64,000 nucleotides of DNA from JANOYY01 sp043720395 (GCA_043720395.1 JAYSSR010000073.1:1-64000), one strand, 5' to 3'. Numbered from the stretch's first letter, positions 43,562-52,194 are shown. Program-made: numbers and translations. Notes: generated by a model from the letters alone, not told the origin.

Positions 43562-44494
43562 TCAACGGTGCCAGAGCCCGTCGCCGTTCACCGGACTCTT
43601 CGCGACGAGGATCGCGAGCACAACCGCCAACGCTCCCATGGCGAGGAGGAGCACGATGTCCTGGCGCGAATCCTTGCCACGACGTTTCGGGTGCATCAGC
43701 ACGGCACCGGCGACACCGCCGAACACAAGGCCACCGAGGTGTCCTCCGATGGAAATGCCCGGAATCGAGAAGCTGATCACCAAGTTGATCAGCAGCATTG
43801 GACCCCAGGTGTTGTTGAACGGAACACCCCGCTGACGCAACGCCACCGTGGCCGCTCCAGCAAGCCCGAAGACCGCTCCTGACGCGCCGCCGGTATAGCC
43901 AAACGGCTGGAAAAGCAACGCACCGAACCCACCGCCGAGCAGGCTCACACCGTAAAGACCGATGTAGCGCCAGCGTCCGAGTGCCGGCTCAAGCACGCGA
44001 CCGAGCTGCCACAGAGCGAACATGTTGAAGCCAATGTGGATGATCCCGAAATGGATGAAGCCCGAGGTCACGAGACGCCACCACTCCCCGTTTGCGACCC
44101 CGCCGCGACCATCTGGACCCGTCGCAAAAATGGCAAGGTCGGCATTGCTGTAGCGGTTGACGAGGTTCGTGAGAACGAACACTGCCGCGTTGAGCGCGAT
44201 GAGCGCCCGTGTGACCGGAAGATCCATGCCCTTGATCTGTCGGGCCGTCACGGTTCCGCTGCGTTTCACTCGTGCGGTGGCCGGACCTTGCGCCTCCTTG
44301 ATACAGGAGAGGCAGTGCTGACCGACGGGCGCATCGCGGAGGCATTCCGGACACGTCGGACGTCCACAGCGATTGCACGACCGCAGCGTCTCCCGCTTCG
44401 GGTGGAGGTGGCAGTACTTCACGGACATGCCGGACATGCCGGGGTCGCCGTTTGGGGGGGTGTTCTCCGGGTGGGCGGGCGGGGTCATCGTCAT
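43562..44494 (-). CDS. Rhomboid-family intramembrane serine protease with N-terminal zinc finger
   Basis: The 310-residue protein begins with a Cys/His-rich module (YCHLHPKRETLRSCNRCGRPTCPECLRDAPVG), likely B-box-like and zinc-binding. Six or more membrane helices follow with the rhomboid dyad, serine in GGASGAVFGLAG and histidine in GGHLGGLVFGG. Rhomboids cleave membrane proteins within the bilayer. It starts 3 nt after the gatB stop, an association I regard as operonic but of unclear meaning. Confidence 0.92.
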   Translation of the reverse strand: MTMTPPAHPENTPPNGDPGMSGMSVKYCHLHPKRETLRSCNRCGRPTCPECLRDAPVGQHCLSCIKEAQGPATARVKRSGTVTARQIKGMDLPVTRALIALNAAVFVLTNLVNRYSNADLAIFATGPDGRGGVANGEWWRLVTSGFIHFGIIHIGFNMFALWQLGRVLEPALGRWRYIGLYGVSLLGGGFGALLFQPFGYTGGASGAVFGLAGAATVALRQRGVPFNNTWGPMLLINLVISFSIPGISIGGHLGGLVFGGVAGAVLMHPKRRGKDSRQDIVLLLAMGALAVVLAILVAKSPVNGDGLWHR

Positions 44495-44497
44495 GAC

Positions 44498-45937
44498 CTA
44501 CAAGCCCGCCCGCTGCCGGAGAAGTGTGGTGATTGCTTTTCCATCAGCTTTGCCTCCAGTGGCTTTCATGGCAGCGCCCACGAAGAACCCGGCGATCTTC
44601 GGATCGCCAGCCTTGAGACGCTCGAACTCGGCCGGGTGGGCGGCAATGAGCTGATCGACGAGCTGCTCCGCCGCCCCGCAGTCCATCGCCTCGAAGCCGC
44701 GGGCCTTCGCGATCGCTTCCGGAGCGTTGCCCGACTCCAGCATCTCCCCGAGCACCTGCTTCGCCTGGGTCGAGGTCAGCGCGCCACTTTCCTCCATCGC
44801 AAGCAGTGTCGCGAACGAGTCCACACTCAGACGGGTGTGCGTATCCACACTGACGGCCGCAATGTCGTTCGCCGCTCGGGTGATCGCCCGGCGTGCGTCG
44901 GCACCGAGCTCGATTGCACCCGTCACAAGTGGGTCGAGGCCCTGCTCGATCACCGTGACGATCAGGTCACTCGACGGTGCCAATTGGCCGCCGGTGGCGT
45001 CGGAGAGAGCATGGCGTTTCGCACCCGGCATCATCGGCAACGCAGCCTTGACCGCGTCGATCCACTCCCGCGACGGGTCGATCGGCACGAGATCGGGCTC
45101 CGGGAAGTACCGGTAGTCATAGGCCTCTTCCTTCGACCGCATCGACGAGGTCCTTCCTTCGTCCTCGCTCCAGTGCCGCGTCTCCTGCACGATCCGCTCA
45201 CCGTTCTCGATGAGATCGATCTGACGGTTCGCCTCGTAGTCGATCGCCCGCACCAGTGACCGCAGCGAGTTCAGATTCTTGATCTCGCATCGGGTGCCAA
45301 GTTCCGCGCCGGGCTTGCGGACGCTTACGTTCGCGTCGACCCGCAAGGACCCTTCTTCCATCTTTCCGTCCGATGCGCCGGTCGCTACGAGAACCGACCG
45401 CAGCTCTGCGACGTAGGACTTCGCATCGTCTGCCGACCGAATATCAGGTCGACTGACAATCTCCACGAGCGGCACACCAGCACGGTTGTAGTCCACGAGT
45501 GAGTGACTCGCACCGTGGATGCGTCCACCGGTTCCGCCGACGTGCGAGGTCTTGCCGGTGTCCTCTTCCATATGCGCGCGTTCGATTCCGATGACGGTAC
45601 CGTTCGGCAACTCCAATGAGCCATCGACGTTGATCGGACGGTCGTACTGCGAGACCTGATAGTCCTTGGGCATGTCGGGATAGAAGTAGTTCTTGCGGTG
45701 GAAGATGCTCGGCTTGATCGTGCATCCGAGGGCCGCACCGATGCGCATCGCGTACTCGACAGCCGTGCGATTCAGCACCGGCAGGCTTCCCGGCAGACCG
45801 AGACACACCGGGCAGATATTCGTGTTTGGCTCCTCCCCGAATTGATTCGCGCAGCCGCAGAAGATCTTCGTGGCGGTCGCCAACTCGCAATGGACCTCCA
45901 GGCCCACGACGAGTTCCCACCCTTGCTTGATCGTCAT
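44498..45937 (-). CDS. gatB: Aspartyl/glutamyl-tRNA amidotransferase subunit B
   Basis: GatB binds misacylated Glu-tRNA-Gln or Asp-tRNA-Asn and the activated intermediate. The 479-residue protein has the GatB start (WELVVGLEVHCELATATKIFCGCAN), zinc-site residues (CGC, CPVCLGLPG), the HRKNYFYPDMPKDYQVSQYD signature and the C-terminal YqeY-like tail domain. It overlaps gatA by four bases. Confidence 0.97.
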   Translation of the reverse strand: MTIKQGWELVVGLEVHCELATATKIFCGCANQFGEEPNTNICPVCLGLPGSLPVLNRTAVEYAMRIGAALGCTIKPSIFHRKNYFYPDMPKDYQVSQYDRPINVDGSLELPNGTVIGIERAHMEEDTGKTSHVGGTGGRIHGASHSLVDYNRAGVPLVEIVSRPDIRSADDAKSYVAELRSVLVATGASDGKMEEGSLRVDANVSVRKPGAELGTRCEIKNLNSLRSLVRAIDYEANRQIDLIENGERIVQETRHWSEDEGRTSSMRSKEEAYDYRYFPEPDLVPIDPSREWIDAVKAALPMMPGAKRHALSDATGGQLAPSSDLIVTVIEQGLDPLVTGAIELGADARRAITRAANDIAAVSVDTHTRLSVDSFATLLAMEESGALTSTQAKQVLGEMLESGNAPEAIAKARGFEAMDCGAAEQLVDQLIAAHPAEFERLKAGDPKIAGFFVGAAMKATGGKADGKAITTLLRQRAGL

Positions 45938-47430
45938 GAGTGGTTCCCCTTCTCGATCACCGCGGCGACCTGGAACAGCCGTTCCTCGGACAGCGCCGGG
46001 CCGAGCACCTGCACGCCGACAGGCATGCCGTCGTCGCCGACGCCGCAGGGGACGCTGATCGCCGGATCACCCGACAGGTTCGACGGGATCGTGCACACGT
46101 CGTTGATGTACATCGTCATCGGGTCGGCCGTCCTGTCGCCGAACGCGAATGCGGTGGTCGGCGACGTCGGCGACAACAGCACGTCGAAGGATTCGTAGGC
46201 GCGCTGAAAATCTCGAATGATAAGCGTGCGTACTTTCTGAGCCTGACCGTAGTAGGCGTCGTAGTAGCCAGCGCTCAATGCGTACGTACCGAGCATGATG
46301 CGTCGCTTGACCTCGGCACCGAACCCGGCGGCACGGGTCAGACCCATCATCGATTCGACCGTGCCGGCCCCATCACCCTTGGCCCGCAAGCCGTAGCGGA
46401 TGCCGTCGAAGCGCGCGAGGTTCGAGGAGCACTCGGCCGGTGCAATCAGATAGTAAGCGGACAGGCCATAAATGGCGGCGGGTACCGACACCGAGGCGAC
46501 GGTCGCACCAGCGTCTCGGAGACGCTGGGCTGCAACGTCCACACGGGCGAGCACGTCGGCCGAGATTTCCTTGCCGCTGAGCTCGGTCACGATGCCGACC
46601 CGAAGGCCCGAGAGCCCGTCGCGCTGGCCGCGGTGAACCGCCTCGACCAGCGACCCGAACGTGAGGTGAAGCGACGTGGAGTCGTGCGAGTCATGGCCGG
46701 CAATCGTCTCCATCACGAGCGCAGCGTCTTCGACCGTGTGTGAGAACGGTCCGATCTGGTCGAGCGACGAGGCAAACGGAATCAATCCGTACCTGCTGAC
46801 TGCGCCGTACGTGGGCTTGAAGCCGACGAGCCCGCAGAGCGCTGCAGGTTGGCGAATCGATCCGCCGGTGTCGGAGCCGAGCGACACCGGCGCGAATCCG
46901 GCCGCCACTGCGGCAGCGCTGCCTCCGCTGGAGCCGCCCGGCACTTTCGCAAAATCGTGCGGGTTGCGGGTCGGGCCGAACGCCGAGTTCTCGGTGGATG
47001 AACCCATGGCGAACTCGTCGAGGTTCGTTTTGCCAACGATGATCGCACCGGCCGCAGCGACGCGCTGCACGACCGTAGCGTCGTACGGCGGACGCCAACC
47101 CTCGAGGATCTTCGAAGAGCACGTGGTAGGGATACCACGCGTGCACATGTTGTCCTTCAGCGCCATGGGCACACCGGCTAGCGGGCCCGGGTCGCGACCG
47201 GCAGCGACCGACGCGTCCACAGTGGCCGCGGCGGCTTGTGCTTCGTTGATCAACACGGTGTTGAACGCGTGGACGTCGCCCTCGTGGTCGGCGATGCGGG
47301 CGAGGTAGGCGTCGAGCACATCGGCCGCTCGTCGACGGCCGCTTCGGACGTCAGCAGCAATCGACGCGGCCGTGTCGGGCGACCCGGGTGCAACGGCAAC
47401 CGCCGCACTGCGCATGCTCGCAGCGGTCAC
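45934..47430 (-). CDS. gatA: Aspartyl/glutamyl-tRNA amidotransferase subunit A
   Basis: GatA is the amidase that frees ammonia from glutamine for the GatCAB reaction. The 498-residue protein has the Ser-cisSer-Lys amidase signature: K92 (VPMALKDN), the GGSSGGSAAAVAAG loop and S190 (GSDTGGSIRQPAALCG). Length is typical. It overlaps gatC and gatB by four bases each, so all three are translationally coupled. The organism therefore probably uses the indirect pathway for Gln- or Asn-tRNA. Confidence 0.97.
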   Translation of the reverse strand: MTAASMRSAAVAVAPGSPDTAASIAADVRSGRRRAADVLDAYLARIADHEGDVHAFNTVLINEAQAAAATVDASVAAGRDPGPLAGVPMALKDNMCTRGIPTTCSSKILEGWRPPYDATVVQRVAAAGAIIVGKTNLDEFAMGSSTENSAFGPTRNPHDFAKVPGGSSGGSAAAVAAGFAPVSLGSDTGGSIRQPAALCGLVGFKPTYGAVSRYGLIPFASSLDQIGPFSHTVEDAALVMETIAGHDSHDSTSLHLTFGSLVEAVHRGQRDGLSGLRVGIVTELSGKEISADVLARVDVAAQRLRDAGATVASVSVPAAIYGLSAYYLIAPAECSSNLARFDGIRYGLRAKGDGAGTVESMMGLTRAAGFGAEVKRRIMLGTYALSAGYYDAYYGQAQKVRTLIIRDFQRAYESFDVLLSPTSPTTAFAFGDRTADPMTMYINDVCTIPSNLSGDPAISVPCGVGDDGMPVGVQVLGPALSEERLFQVAAVIEKGNHS

Positions 47431-47744
47431 GGTGCCTCCGCCAGGATCTGCGGCACGCGGAAGCGGTCCGACTCGGCGGCCGGAGCCATGGCAAGCACTT
47501 CGGCCCGGTCCAGGCTCGGCGTGACAACGTCGTCGCGCAGCACATTGGACAGTGCCAGCGGGTGCGCCGTGGTCGGGACCTCGGCGGTGTCGAGCGATGC
47601 CACGTCCTGCGCGTGGTCGAGGATTCCGGCGAGATCAGCGGTGAAGCCGTCGATCTCATCGTCGGTCAGCGTCAGACGGGCGAGGCGGGCCACGTGCACG
47701 ACGTCGGCGCGGGACAACCGCGCCGCGGAAGGGTCGGAGGACAT
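47427..47744 (-). CDS. gatC: Aspartyl/glutamyl-tRNA amidotransferase subunit C
   Basis: The 105-residue subunit holds GatA and GatB together. It has the family pattern SRADVVHVARLARLTLTDDEIDGFTADLAGILDHAQDVASLDT, then the 'LRDD' segment (NVLRDDVVTPSLDRAEVLAMAP). The ATG at 47744 is chosen over an upstream in-frame start because homology begins there. A TAGCAT box lies 8 nt before it. Confidence 0.95.
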   Translation of the reverse strand: MSSDPSAARLSRADVVHVARLARLTLTDDEIDGFTADLAGILDHAQDVASLDTAEVPTTAHPLALSNVLRDDVVTPSLDRAEVLAMAPAAESDRFRVPQILAEAP

Positions 47745-47923
47745 GGCGGTCAATGCTAGGAGACCCGCGCCCGAACACGACGATGTGTTGGTTCGGGATT
47801 CCAGGGACAGCTTTGACAACGGTTGGCCACTCGTCGGACCGTGAAAAACGAAGTGCAGACGAGGTGAAAAAGGGAGTTTAGAAGTTGTGAACAAAGGTGG
47901 CCTAGAGAAGCCGGGATTGGTAG

Positions 47924-48335
47924 CGTAGACCCGGGACCGCGTACCAACTTCGCCTCGTCGACGATGAACTCGACGACCTTTTCCCTGATCTGGCGGCCAT
48001 AGCTATCGAGGGTCCCAAGGGCGTGGAAAAGAGCGCGACGGCTGAGCGGCGGGCGAAGACCGTTCTTCATCTCGACTCTTCATCTCGACGTCCTCAGTGA
48101 TCGACAATCCCTTGAGACGTACCCGGCGAGGCTCGACGACGATCCCTCTCCGATCCTTCTTGATGAGTGGCAGCGAATGCCGTCGTCGTGGGACTGGTGC
48201 GACGAAGCGTCGATCGAAACAACGCAGGCGGACGGTTCCTGCTGACCGGAAGCGCGACCCCGCCCGTGGCACCGATGCACACGGGCACCGGTCGGATTGT
48301 CCGTATGCGCATGCGCCCGATGAGCATGGCTGAAC
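47924..48335 (+). pseudogene. Decayed ATPase of the AAA_14/DUF4143 type
   Basis: Family-like pieces lie in three frames: YQLRLVDDELDDLFPDLAA and a damaged Walker A (IEGPKGVEKSATAERRA), then LETYPARLDDDPSPILLDEWQ, then GGRFLLTGSATPPVAPMHTG and IVRMRMRPMSMAER. The first shift comes from an exact 13-bp tandem duplication (48064-48076 and 48077-48089); deleting one copy restores the frame. The second needs one base near 48195. No start codon precedes the first piece, Walker A has E for G, and everything after MAER is gone, replaced by HipA sequence. Confidence 0.8.
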
Positions 48336-48830
48336 GTCGACGTCGCCCGCTCCGAGCTCGCTCGCGCAAGCAAACCGGGACGCGCTGCTGGTCGAACGAT
48401 TCGACCGCACACCGAACGGGGAGCGGCTGATGGTCGTGTCCGCCGCAACAATCCTCGGTCTCGACCCATACCTCGGTGCCCGATACGCCACCTACCCCGA
48501 ACTCGCTGATCGTCTCCGGGCAACATCGGTCGACGCCGGCGACGCCCGAGAACTGTTCGCTCGCATCGTCTTCAACGTGATCGTCGGCAATACCGACGAT
48601 CACGCCCGCAACCACGCAGCCATCTGGGACGGGCAGGATGCGTGAAGCGGGCTTTCGAGGACGGGCTCGACCGAGGTGAAGCATCCGAGCTCGTCGAACG
48701 GCAGATCGAAGTTGTCACCTCGCAATGGGAGGACGCGGCCGATCGGGCGAGACTCAACGCTGCTGAACGCCTGTCGGCGTTCGCTGGCCCAATCCTTAAC
48801 CGTCGATCTTCTACGGATGCGATGAGCTAC
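48330..48830 (+). pseudogene. Decayed HipA-family kinase
   Basis: Three pieces match HipA toxin kinases. LNVDVARSELARAS shifts by one A at 48372-48374 into NRDALLVERFDRTPNGERL and then FNVIVGNTDDHARNHAAIWDG. After a stop at 48643-48645 comes a different frame with AFEDGLDRGEASELVERQIE and VVTSQWEDAADRARL. The catalytic D of NTDDHxRNH is present, but the stretch after it that holds the metal-binding D (TPAYD) is deleted. The N-terminal half is missing, joined directly to the DUF4143 ATPase remnant. It cannot make an active kinase. Confidence 0.8.
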
Positions 48831-48906
48831 GACCCTGATTGCCGCGTCGCAGCGGCAGCGGCGATGCGTCGATCGCGAGCGGATCGGCGTAAACGGTCGC
48901 TAGAGC

Positions 48907-49224
48907 TCAGATCCCGAGGACGGCGCGAAGTCCTTCGTCGATGTCGTCAACCAAGACCTTGGGCAGGCGACCGGCTTGTTTGCCCAGTATCGATCGGTCG
49001 ATCAGTTCGAGACCGAGGGGAACCGCCACGGAGTCTCTTGGTAGCCCGCTCGCCTTCGCGGGAAGCAAGACATTGCCGGCGATGCCCGCTCGGGCGACGT
49101 TTGAGGTGAGAGGCACGACATGGGTCTGCCAGACATTCACGCCAAGGACGTCCTCGGACGACACCACCACGCACGGTCTGCGCTTATCAAGCCCAATCCA
49201 GTACACCGAGCCCCTCGCTACCAC
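48907..49224 (-). CDS. MazF/PemK-type toxin
   Basis: The 105-residue protein has the MazF fold pattern: RGSVYWIGLDKRRPCVVVSSEDVLG, VVPLTSNVARAG, GNVLLPAKASGLPRDSVAVPLGLELIDRS and a C-terminal helix LVDDIDEGLRAVLGI. MazF toxins cut mRNA or rRNA at short sites. It overlaps the preceding small gene by seven bases, as expected for an antitoxin-toxin pair. Confidence 0.92.
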   Translation of the reverse strand: MVARGSVYWIGLDKRRPCVVVSSEDVLGVNVWQTHVVPLTSNVARAGIAGNVLLPAKASGLPRDSVAVPLGLELIDRSILGKQAGRLPKVLVDDIDEGLRAVLGI

Positions 49225-49448
49225 GGCGCGGAACGTTCCATCCGCTTCATCGCTTTCTTCGACGCCGCCGCGGTCGGGGGATTGGTCCCCGCTAGCTCGG
49301 CGTCCGCCAGAAACTGTTGAGAGAGGCTGCGCCCCGCGTGGGCGGCGTGATGTCGAAGCTGATCGGCAACCCAGGTGGAGAACGGAACGCCGAGGTTGCC
49401 GATGATCGGCACGACGTCGTCGGGAACACTGATCGTCTTGTTTGGCAC
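49218..49448 (-). CDS. Antitoxin partner of the MazF-type toxin
   Basis: The 76-residue protein (from GTG 49448; ATG 49463 is also in frame) begins VPNKTISVPDDVVPII, a ribbon-helix-helix-like strand. LGVPFSTWVADQLRHHAAHAG follows, then a tail likely to wrap the toxin (AASKKAMKRMERSAPW). GTG is preferred because a TATGAT box lies 6 nt before it. I do not recognise a specific named family. Position and overlap make it the antitoxin. Confidence 0.75.
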   Translation of the reverse strand: MPNKTISVPDDVVPIIGNLGVPFSTWVADQLRHHAAHAGRSLSQQFLADAELAGTNPPTAAASKKAMKRMERSAPW

Positions 49449-49468
49449 GTACGTATCATACATACGTG
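49446..49468. promoter_or_regulatory. Operator and -10 box of the MazF pair
   Basis: CACGTACGTAT and ATACATACGTG form an inverted repeat (10 of 11 pairs, 1-nt centre). On the minus strand it contains TATGAT (49455-49460), 6 nt before the GTG. Antitoxin binding would cover both the -10 box and the start. Confidence 0.6.
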
Positions 49469-49547
49469 TCGCTGCATTCGCGATCTGCGGCCGCGGTGCC
49501 TTTCAGAACGACTCAAGCAGCATCAGTCGAGTGGTCCATCGGTTGAG

Positions 49548-49862
49548 TTAGGTCTCGTTGGCGATCGCTGACGGAATGTCGCTCCGGGTGTGGAGGACAC
49601 GCCATACATCGACGGCTTCATCACCGACGACGTAGAACACGAGGTACGGGAACCGAACCACCGGGCGTACGCGCAGACCGGGAATGTCCAGCTCGTAGGA
49701 GAATCGCAAGCTGCCCGATTGCGGTGATCGGCTGACGTCTTTGACGACCCGTTCGACGGCGTCGACGAATCGCAGCGCGACTGCCTCGCGGAGGTAGTAG
49801 TCGGCGGCCAGGTCAATGTCGGTCGCCGCGCGCTCGCGGAGTCGGACGGCCAGACTGGTCAG
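49548..49862 (-). CDS. ParE-type toxin with CTG start
   Basis: This frame lacks ATG, GTG or TTG near its start but encodes a full ParE-like protein of 104 residues: RERAATDIDLAADYYLREA, RFVDAVERVV, GSLRFSYELDIPGLRVRPV, RFPYLVFYVV and VWRVLHTRSDIP. The only start giving the whole protein is CTG 49862, whose last two bases overlap the ParD stop (CTGA), the usual 4-bp coupling with C in place of A or G. Either CTG is used at low level or the toxin has been silenced by a single-base change. ParE inhibits gyrase; RelE-like RNase activity is an alternative. Confidence 0.75.
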   Translation of the reverse strand: MTSLAVRLRERAATDIDLAADYYLREAVALRFVDAVERVVKDVSRSPQSGSLRFSYELDIPGLRVRPVVRFPYLVFYVVGDEAVDVWRVLHTRSDIPSAIANET

Positions 49863-50092
49863 CGGTCGGATCGGATGCGGTCGCGCAGGGTCGCGAAATA
49901 GGACGCATCGGCGATTGGACCGCTCTTCGACGACGCTCCATCCAAGAGCGCATGTCGAAGCTGTTGACGGTCTTTATCGCGACGAATGAGATCGCGGACG
50001 TACTCGCTCGTGGACCCGTAGATGCCGTCACCGACCTGTTCGTCGACATAGGACTTGAGTTCGTCGGGCAGCGACACGTTCATCGTCGACAT
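49859..50092 (-). CDS. ParD-type antitoxin
   Basis: The 77-residue protein has the ribbon-helix-helix start MNVSLPDELKSYVDEQVGDGIYGSTSEYVRDLIRRDKDR, the hallmark of ParD, then a toxin-binding tail. ATG 50092 is 7 nt after a TACTCT box; ATG 50083 is an alternative. The frame is open further upstream without homology. It represses its own operon in known cases. Confidence 0.9.
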   Translation of the reverse strand: MSTMNVSLPDELKSYVDEQVGDGIYGSTSEYVRDLIRRDKDRQQLRHALLDGASSKSGPIADASYFATLRDRIRSDR

Positions 50093-50099
50093 ACAAAAC

Positions 50100-50129
50100 A
50101 GAGTACCAGGAAGTTGGCAAACCTTGCCA
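50100..50129 (-). promoter_or_regulatory. Promoter and operator of the ParD/ParE pair
   Basis: TACTCT (50100-50105) lies 7 nt before the ParD ATG, the leaderless spacing. Just upstream is TGGCAA-N3-TTGCCA (50115-50129), a perfect inverted repeat suited to a ribbon-helix-helix dimer. Confidence 0.5.
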
Positions 50130-50363
50130 TACCTTGGTCCGAGACCATGCAGCGACACTCCTGCGGGCGATACCGAAACGAGGGCTCGGGGTCAACGCTC
50201 AGTGTGCTTTTTCGCCACGTTGCCATTGTCGCCCGTCCTGGCAATTCCCGGCGTTGATGGTTCTCGAAGTCGCGCTCTTCTGCAAAATCACGTAGTGGCG
50301 CCGCCCATTACATTCGGGACAACAAGGTCGTCGAGATTTGTGGTCGGCGATGAAAGCGCGACT

Positions 50364-50921
50364 ATGGCCAAGCTGATCTACGCGTCGAACGTGTCACTCG
50401 ACGGCTGTACCGAGGACGAACGTGGTGGCTTCGGCTGGGCACCACCGGACGACGACGTGTTCGCGTTCATCACTGACCTCATGCGGTCAGCCAGCACCTA
50501 TCTCTACGGACGGCGCATGTACGAAACGATGGCCGTCTGGGAGACCGATGCCACTCTGGCAGCGCAGTCGGACCTCATGAATGACTTCGCGAACGCCTGG
50601 CAGGCGGCGGACAAAATCGTCTACTCCACGACCCTGGCCGCAGTGTCGACGGCCAACACCCGTCTCGAACACCACTTCGACCCCGGCGCGGTTGACGACC
50701 TCAAGGCCGTGGCCAAGAGCGATCTCATGGTCGGAGGTCCGAACCTCGCAGCGCAGGCTTTCAAGGCCGGGCTGGTTGACGAGTGCCACCTGTTCATCTG
50801 GCCCGTCGTGCTCGGTGGAGGCAAGCCGGCGCTGACGACCCACACGCGCCTCGAGCTTGACCTCTTGGACGAGCACCGATTCAGCAACGGGGTCGTGCGC
50901 CTCCGCTACCGCCCTCTGTAG
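50364..50921 (+). CDS. Dihydrofolate-reductase/RibD-like family protein
   Basis: The 185-residue protein has the RibD C-terminal/DHFR-like fold: KLIYASNVSLDG, FAFITDLMRSASTYLYGRRMYETMA, KIVYSTTLAAV and LMVGGPNLAAQAFKAGLVDECHLFIWPVVLGGGKPAL. These standalone proteins are common in soil actinobacteria and their substrates are mostly unknown; true folate reduction should not be assumed. The ATG at 50364 matches the family start. It sits among toxin-antitoxin genes without obvious link. Confidence 0.88.
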   Translation: MAKLIYASNVSLDGCTEDERGGFGWAPPDDDVFAFITDLMRSASTYLYGRRMYETMAVWETDATLAAQSDLMNDFANAWQAADKIVYSTTLAAVSTANTRLEHHFDPGAVDDLKAVAKSDLMVGGPNLAAQAFKAGLVDECHLFIWPVVLGGGKPALTTHTRLELDLLDEHRFSNGVVRLRYRPL

Positions 50922-51064
50922 GAACTCAAGGTCGCTGCGACGGGACGCTCAGGCTTCGACCATTTGGAACTGCGCCGGGGGTGGCCAAAGCGGTACACGG
51001 CGACCCTTTTCTGCCGTCGCCTTCGCGACCGAAGCCTCGGACCAACTCCTACGATCCCCCGCCC

Positions 51065-51400
51065 ATGGAACTGGTTCGGCAGGCGTACAGAATCATGGCG
51101 GAGCAGTACATCGAGCTGTTCGGAAGCTGCGCCCAGGTACATCCGGACGACCTCGCCCTCACCACCCGGCACCTCTCGATCCGGCCCGGCGCCGTGCTCG
51201 ACGTTGGCTGCGGGCCGGGGCATCTCACCGAGCATCTTTGCACGCTCGATGTCGACGCAACGGGCATCGACCTCGTGCCCGAGTTCATCGACCACGCCCA
51301 CACCGCCCATCCCGTCGGCCGGTACGCGGTCGGCTCGATGCACCAGCTCCCTGTCCCCGACAGTCCGGACGTCGGCCCCGTGCAGCCATCGTGGCGATCG
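51065..51400 (+). pseudogene. Truncated class I SAM-dependent methyltransferase
   Basis: From ATG 51065 the frame reads MELVRQAYRIMAEQYIELFGS, then SAM motif I LDVGCGPGHLTEHL and motif II DATGIDLVPEF, up to about residue 105 (GSMHQLPVPDSPDVG). After that no methyltransferase sequence remains, though the frame stays open to 51802 over the antisense of the doc gene. The C-terminal half of the fold is missing, so it is probably a remnant cut by the insertion or deletion that brought in the Doc pair. Confidence 0.65.
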
Positions 51401-51604
51401 CGAGCTGAGCGAACCTGCATCATCCCGACCGACTCGGACGCGAAGCCTCCGAAACGCCGACTCTTGGGCACCCGGTATCGCTCCACCGGGATATGCCGCC
51501 GCCACCCGCTCGCAACGGGCATTCAGCAGTGCCCAACAGGCCGCACACAATCGGGCGAAGTAGAGCGGGACTTCGTCGGTATCAGAGAGTCAACTCGTGC
51601 GGCC

Positions 51605-51988
51605 TTACGAGATGAGTTCGCGGAGTCTCTGGGCGATTTCATCGACACCCGGTTGCCCAGCAGCTACCTCGATCACGAGGTCGTAAACATCCACGTTACC
51701 GGCGCGCGAGATCGCGACGCCGTTGATCTCCAGAAAGACGGCAGTCGTGAGCCACCCGAGCCGCTTGTTCCCGTCCACGAGCGCATGATTTTTAACAATT
51801 GACTGCAACAGCGCAGCAGCCTTCGTCCAGATGTCTGGGTAGGCGTCATCGCCGAACGCGCTCGTCTGCGGCCGTGCGACAGCAGACCCAAGGAGACCGA
51901 CGTCGCGAATCGGCGGAGGATCACCGAAAAGCGCGATCGCAAGGTCGATGACGTCATCGAGTTCGAGGAACTCGACCGGGTCCCTCAC
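51605..51988 (-). CDS. Doc-type toxin (Fic fold)
   Basis: The 127-residue protein has the Fic/Doc motif in NHALVDGNKRLGW, with catalytic His and the GNKR phosphate-binding part. Typical Doc helices surround it (FLELDDVIDLAIALFGD, YPDIWTKAAALLQSI). Doc of phage P1 phosphorylates EF-Tu. It overlaps the upstream antitoxin by four bases (ATGA). Confidence 0.92.
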   Translation of the reverse strand: MRDPVEFLELDDVIDLAIALFGDPPPIRDVGLLGSAVARPQTSAFGDDAYPDIWTKAAALLQSIVKNHALVDGNKRLGWLTTAVFLEINGVAISRAGNVDVYDLVIEVAAGQPGVDEIAQRLRELIS

Positions 51989-52188
51989 TCGCCGAGCCGA
52001 CGCAGTGCGTCGCTGTGGGTGTTCAGGATCAGCCGAGCGGCCTGCCCGACGCGGTCTCGGTGGTCGCCTTGGGTTACGAACTCGCGCACGGCTCGCCGGG
52101 CGGCCTCCTGCATGGAGATGCCTTCATAGTCCGCCCGCGCTCGCAATGCTTCTTGCTCGGTGTCAGTGAGGCGCAAGGTCATAGCCAT
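51985..52188 (-). CDS. Ribbon-helix-helix antitoxin of the Doc pair
   Basis: The 67-residue protein begins MAMTLRLTDTEQEALRARADYEGISMQEAARRAVREFV, a ribbon-helix-helix DNA-binding domain, then a short tail that would plug the Doc active site. This differs from the Phd antitoxin of P1 but is the usual partner of actinobacterial Doc. It has its own operator and leaderless-type promoter. Confidence 0.88.
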   Translation of the reverse strand: MAMTLRLTDTEQEALRARADYEGISMQEAARRAVREFVTQGDHRDRVGQAARLILNTHSDALRRLGE

Positions 52189-52194
52189 GGCGAT

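Noticed and set aside
49523..49816. A 97-codon Ser/Thr-rich minus-strand frame starting at 49816
   Set aside because: It is out of frame with the clear ParE-like protein on the same strand and has no family match.
51400..51802. The open extension of the methyltransferase frame as a new fusion domain
   Set aside because: It reads the antisense of doc, lacks homology and is Arg/Pro-rich, as chance frames are here.
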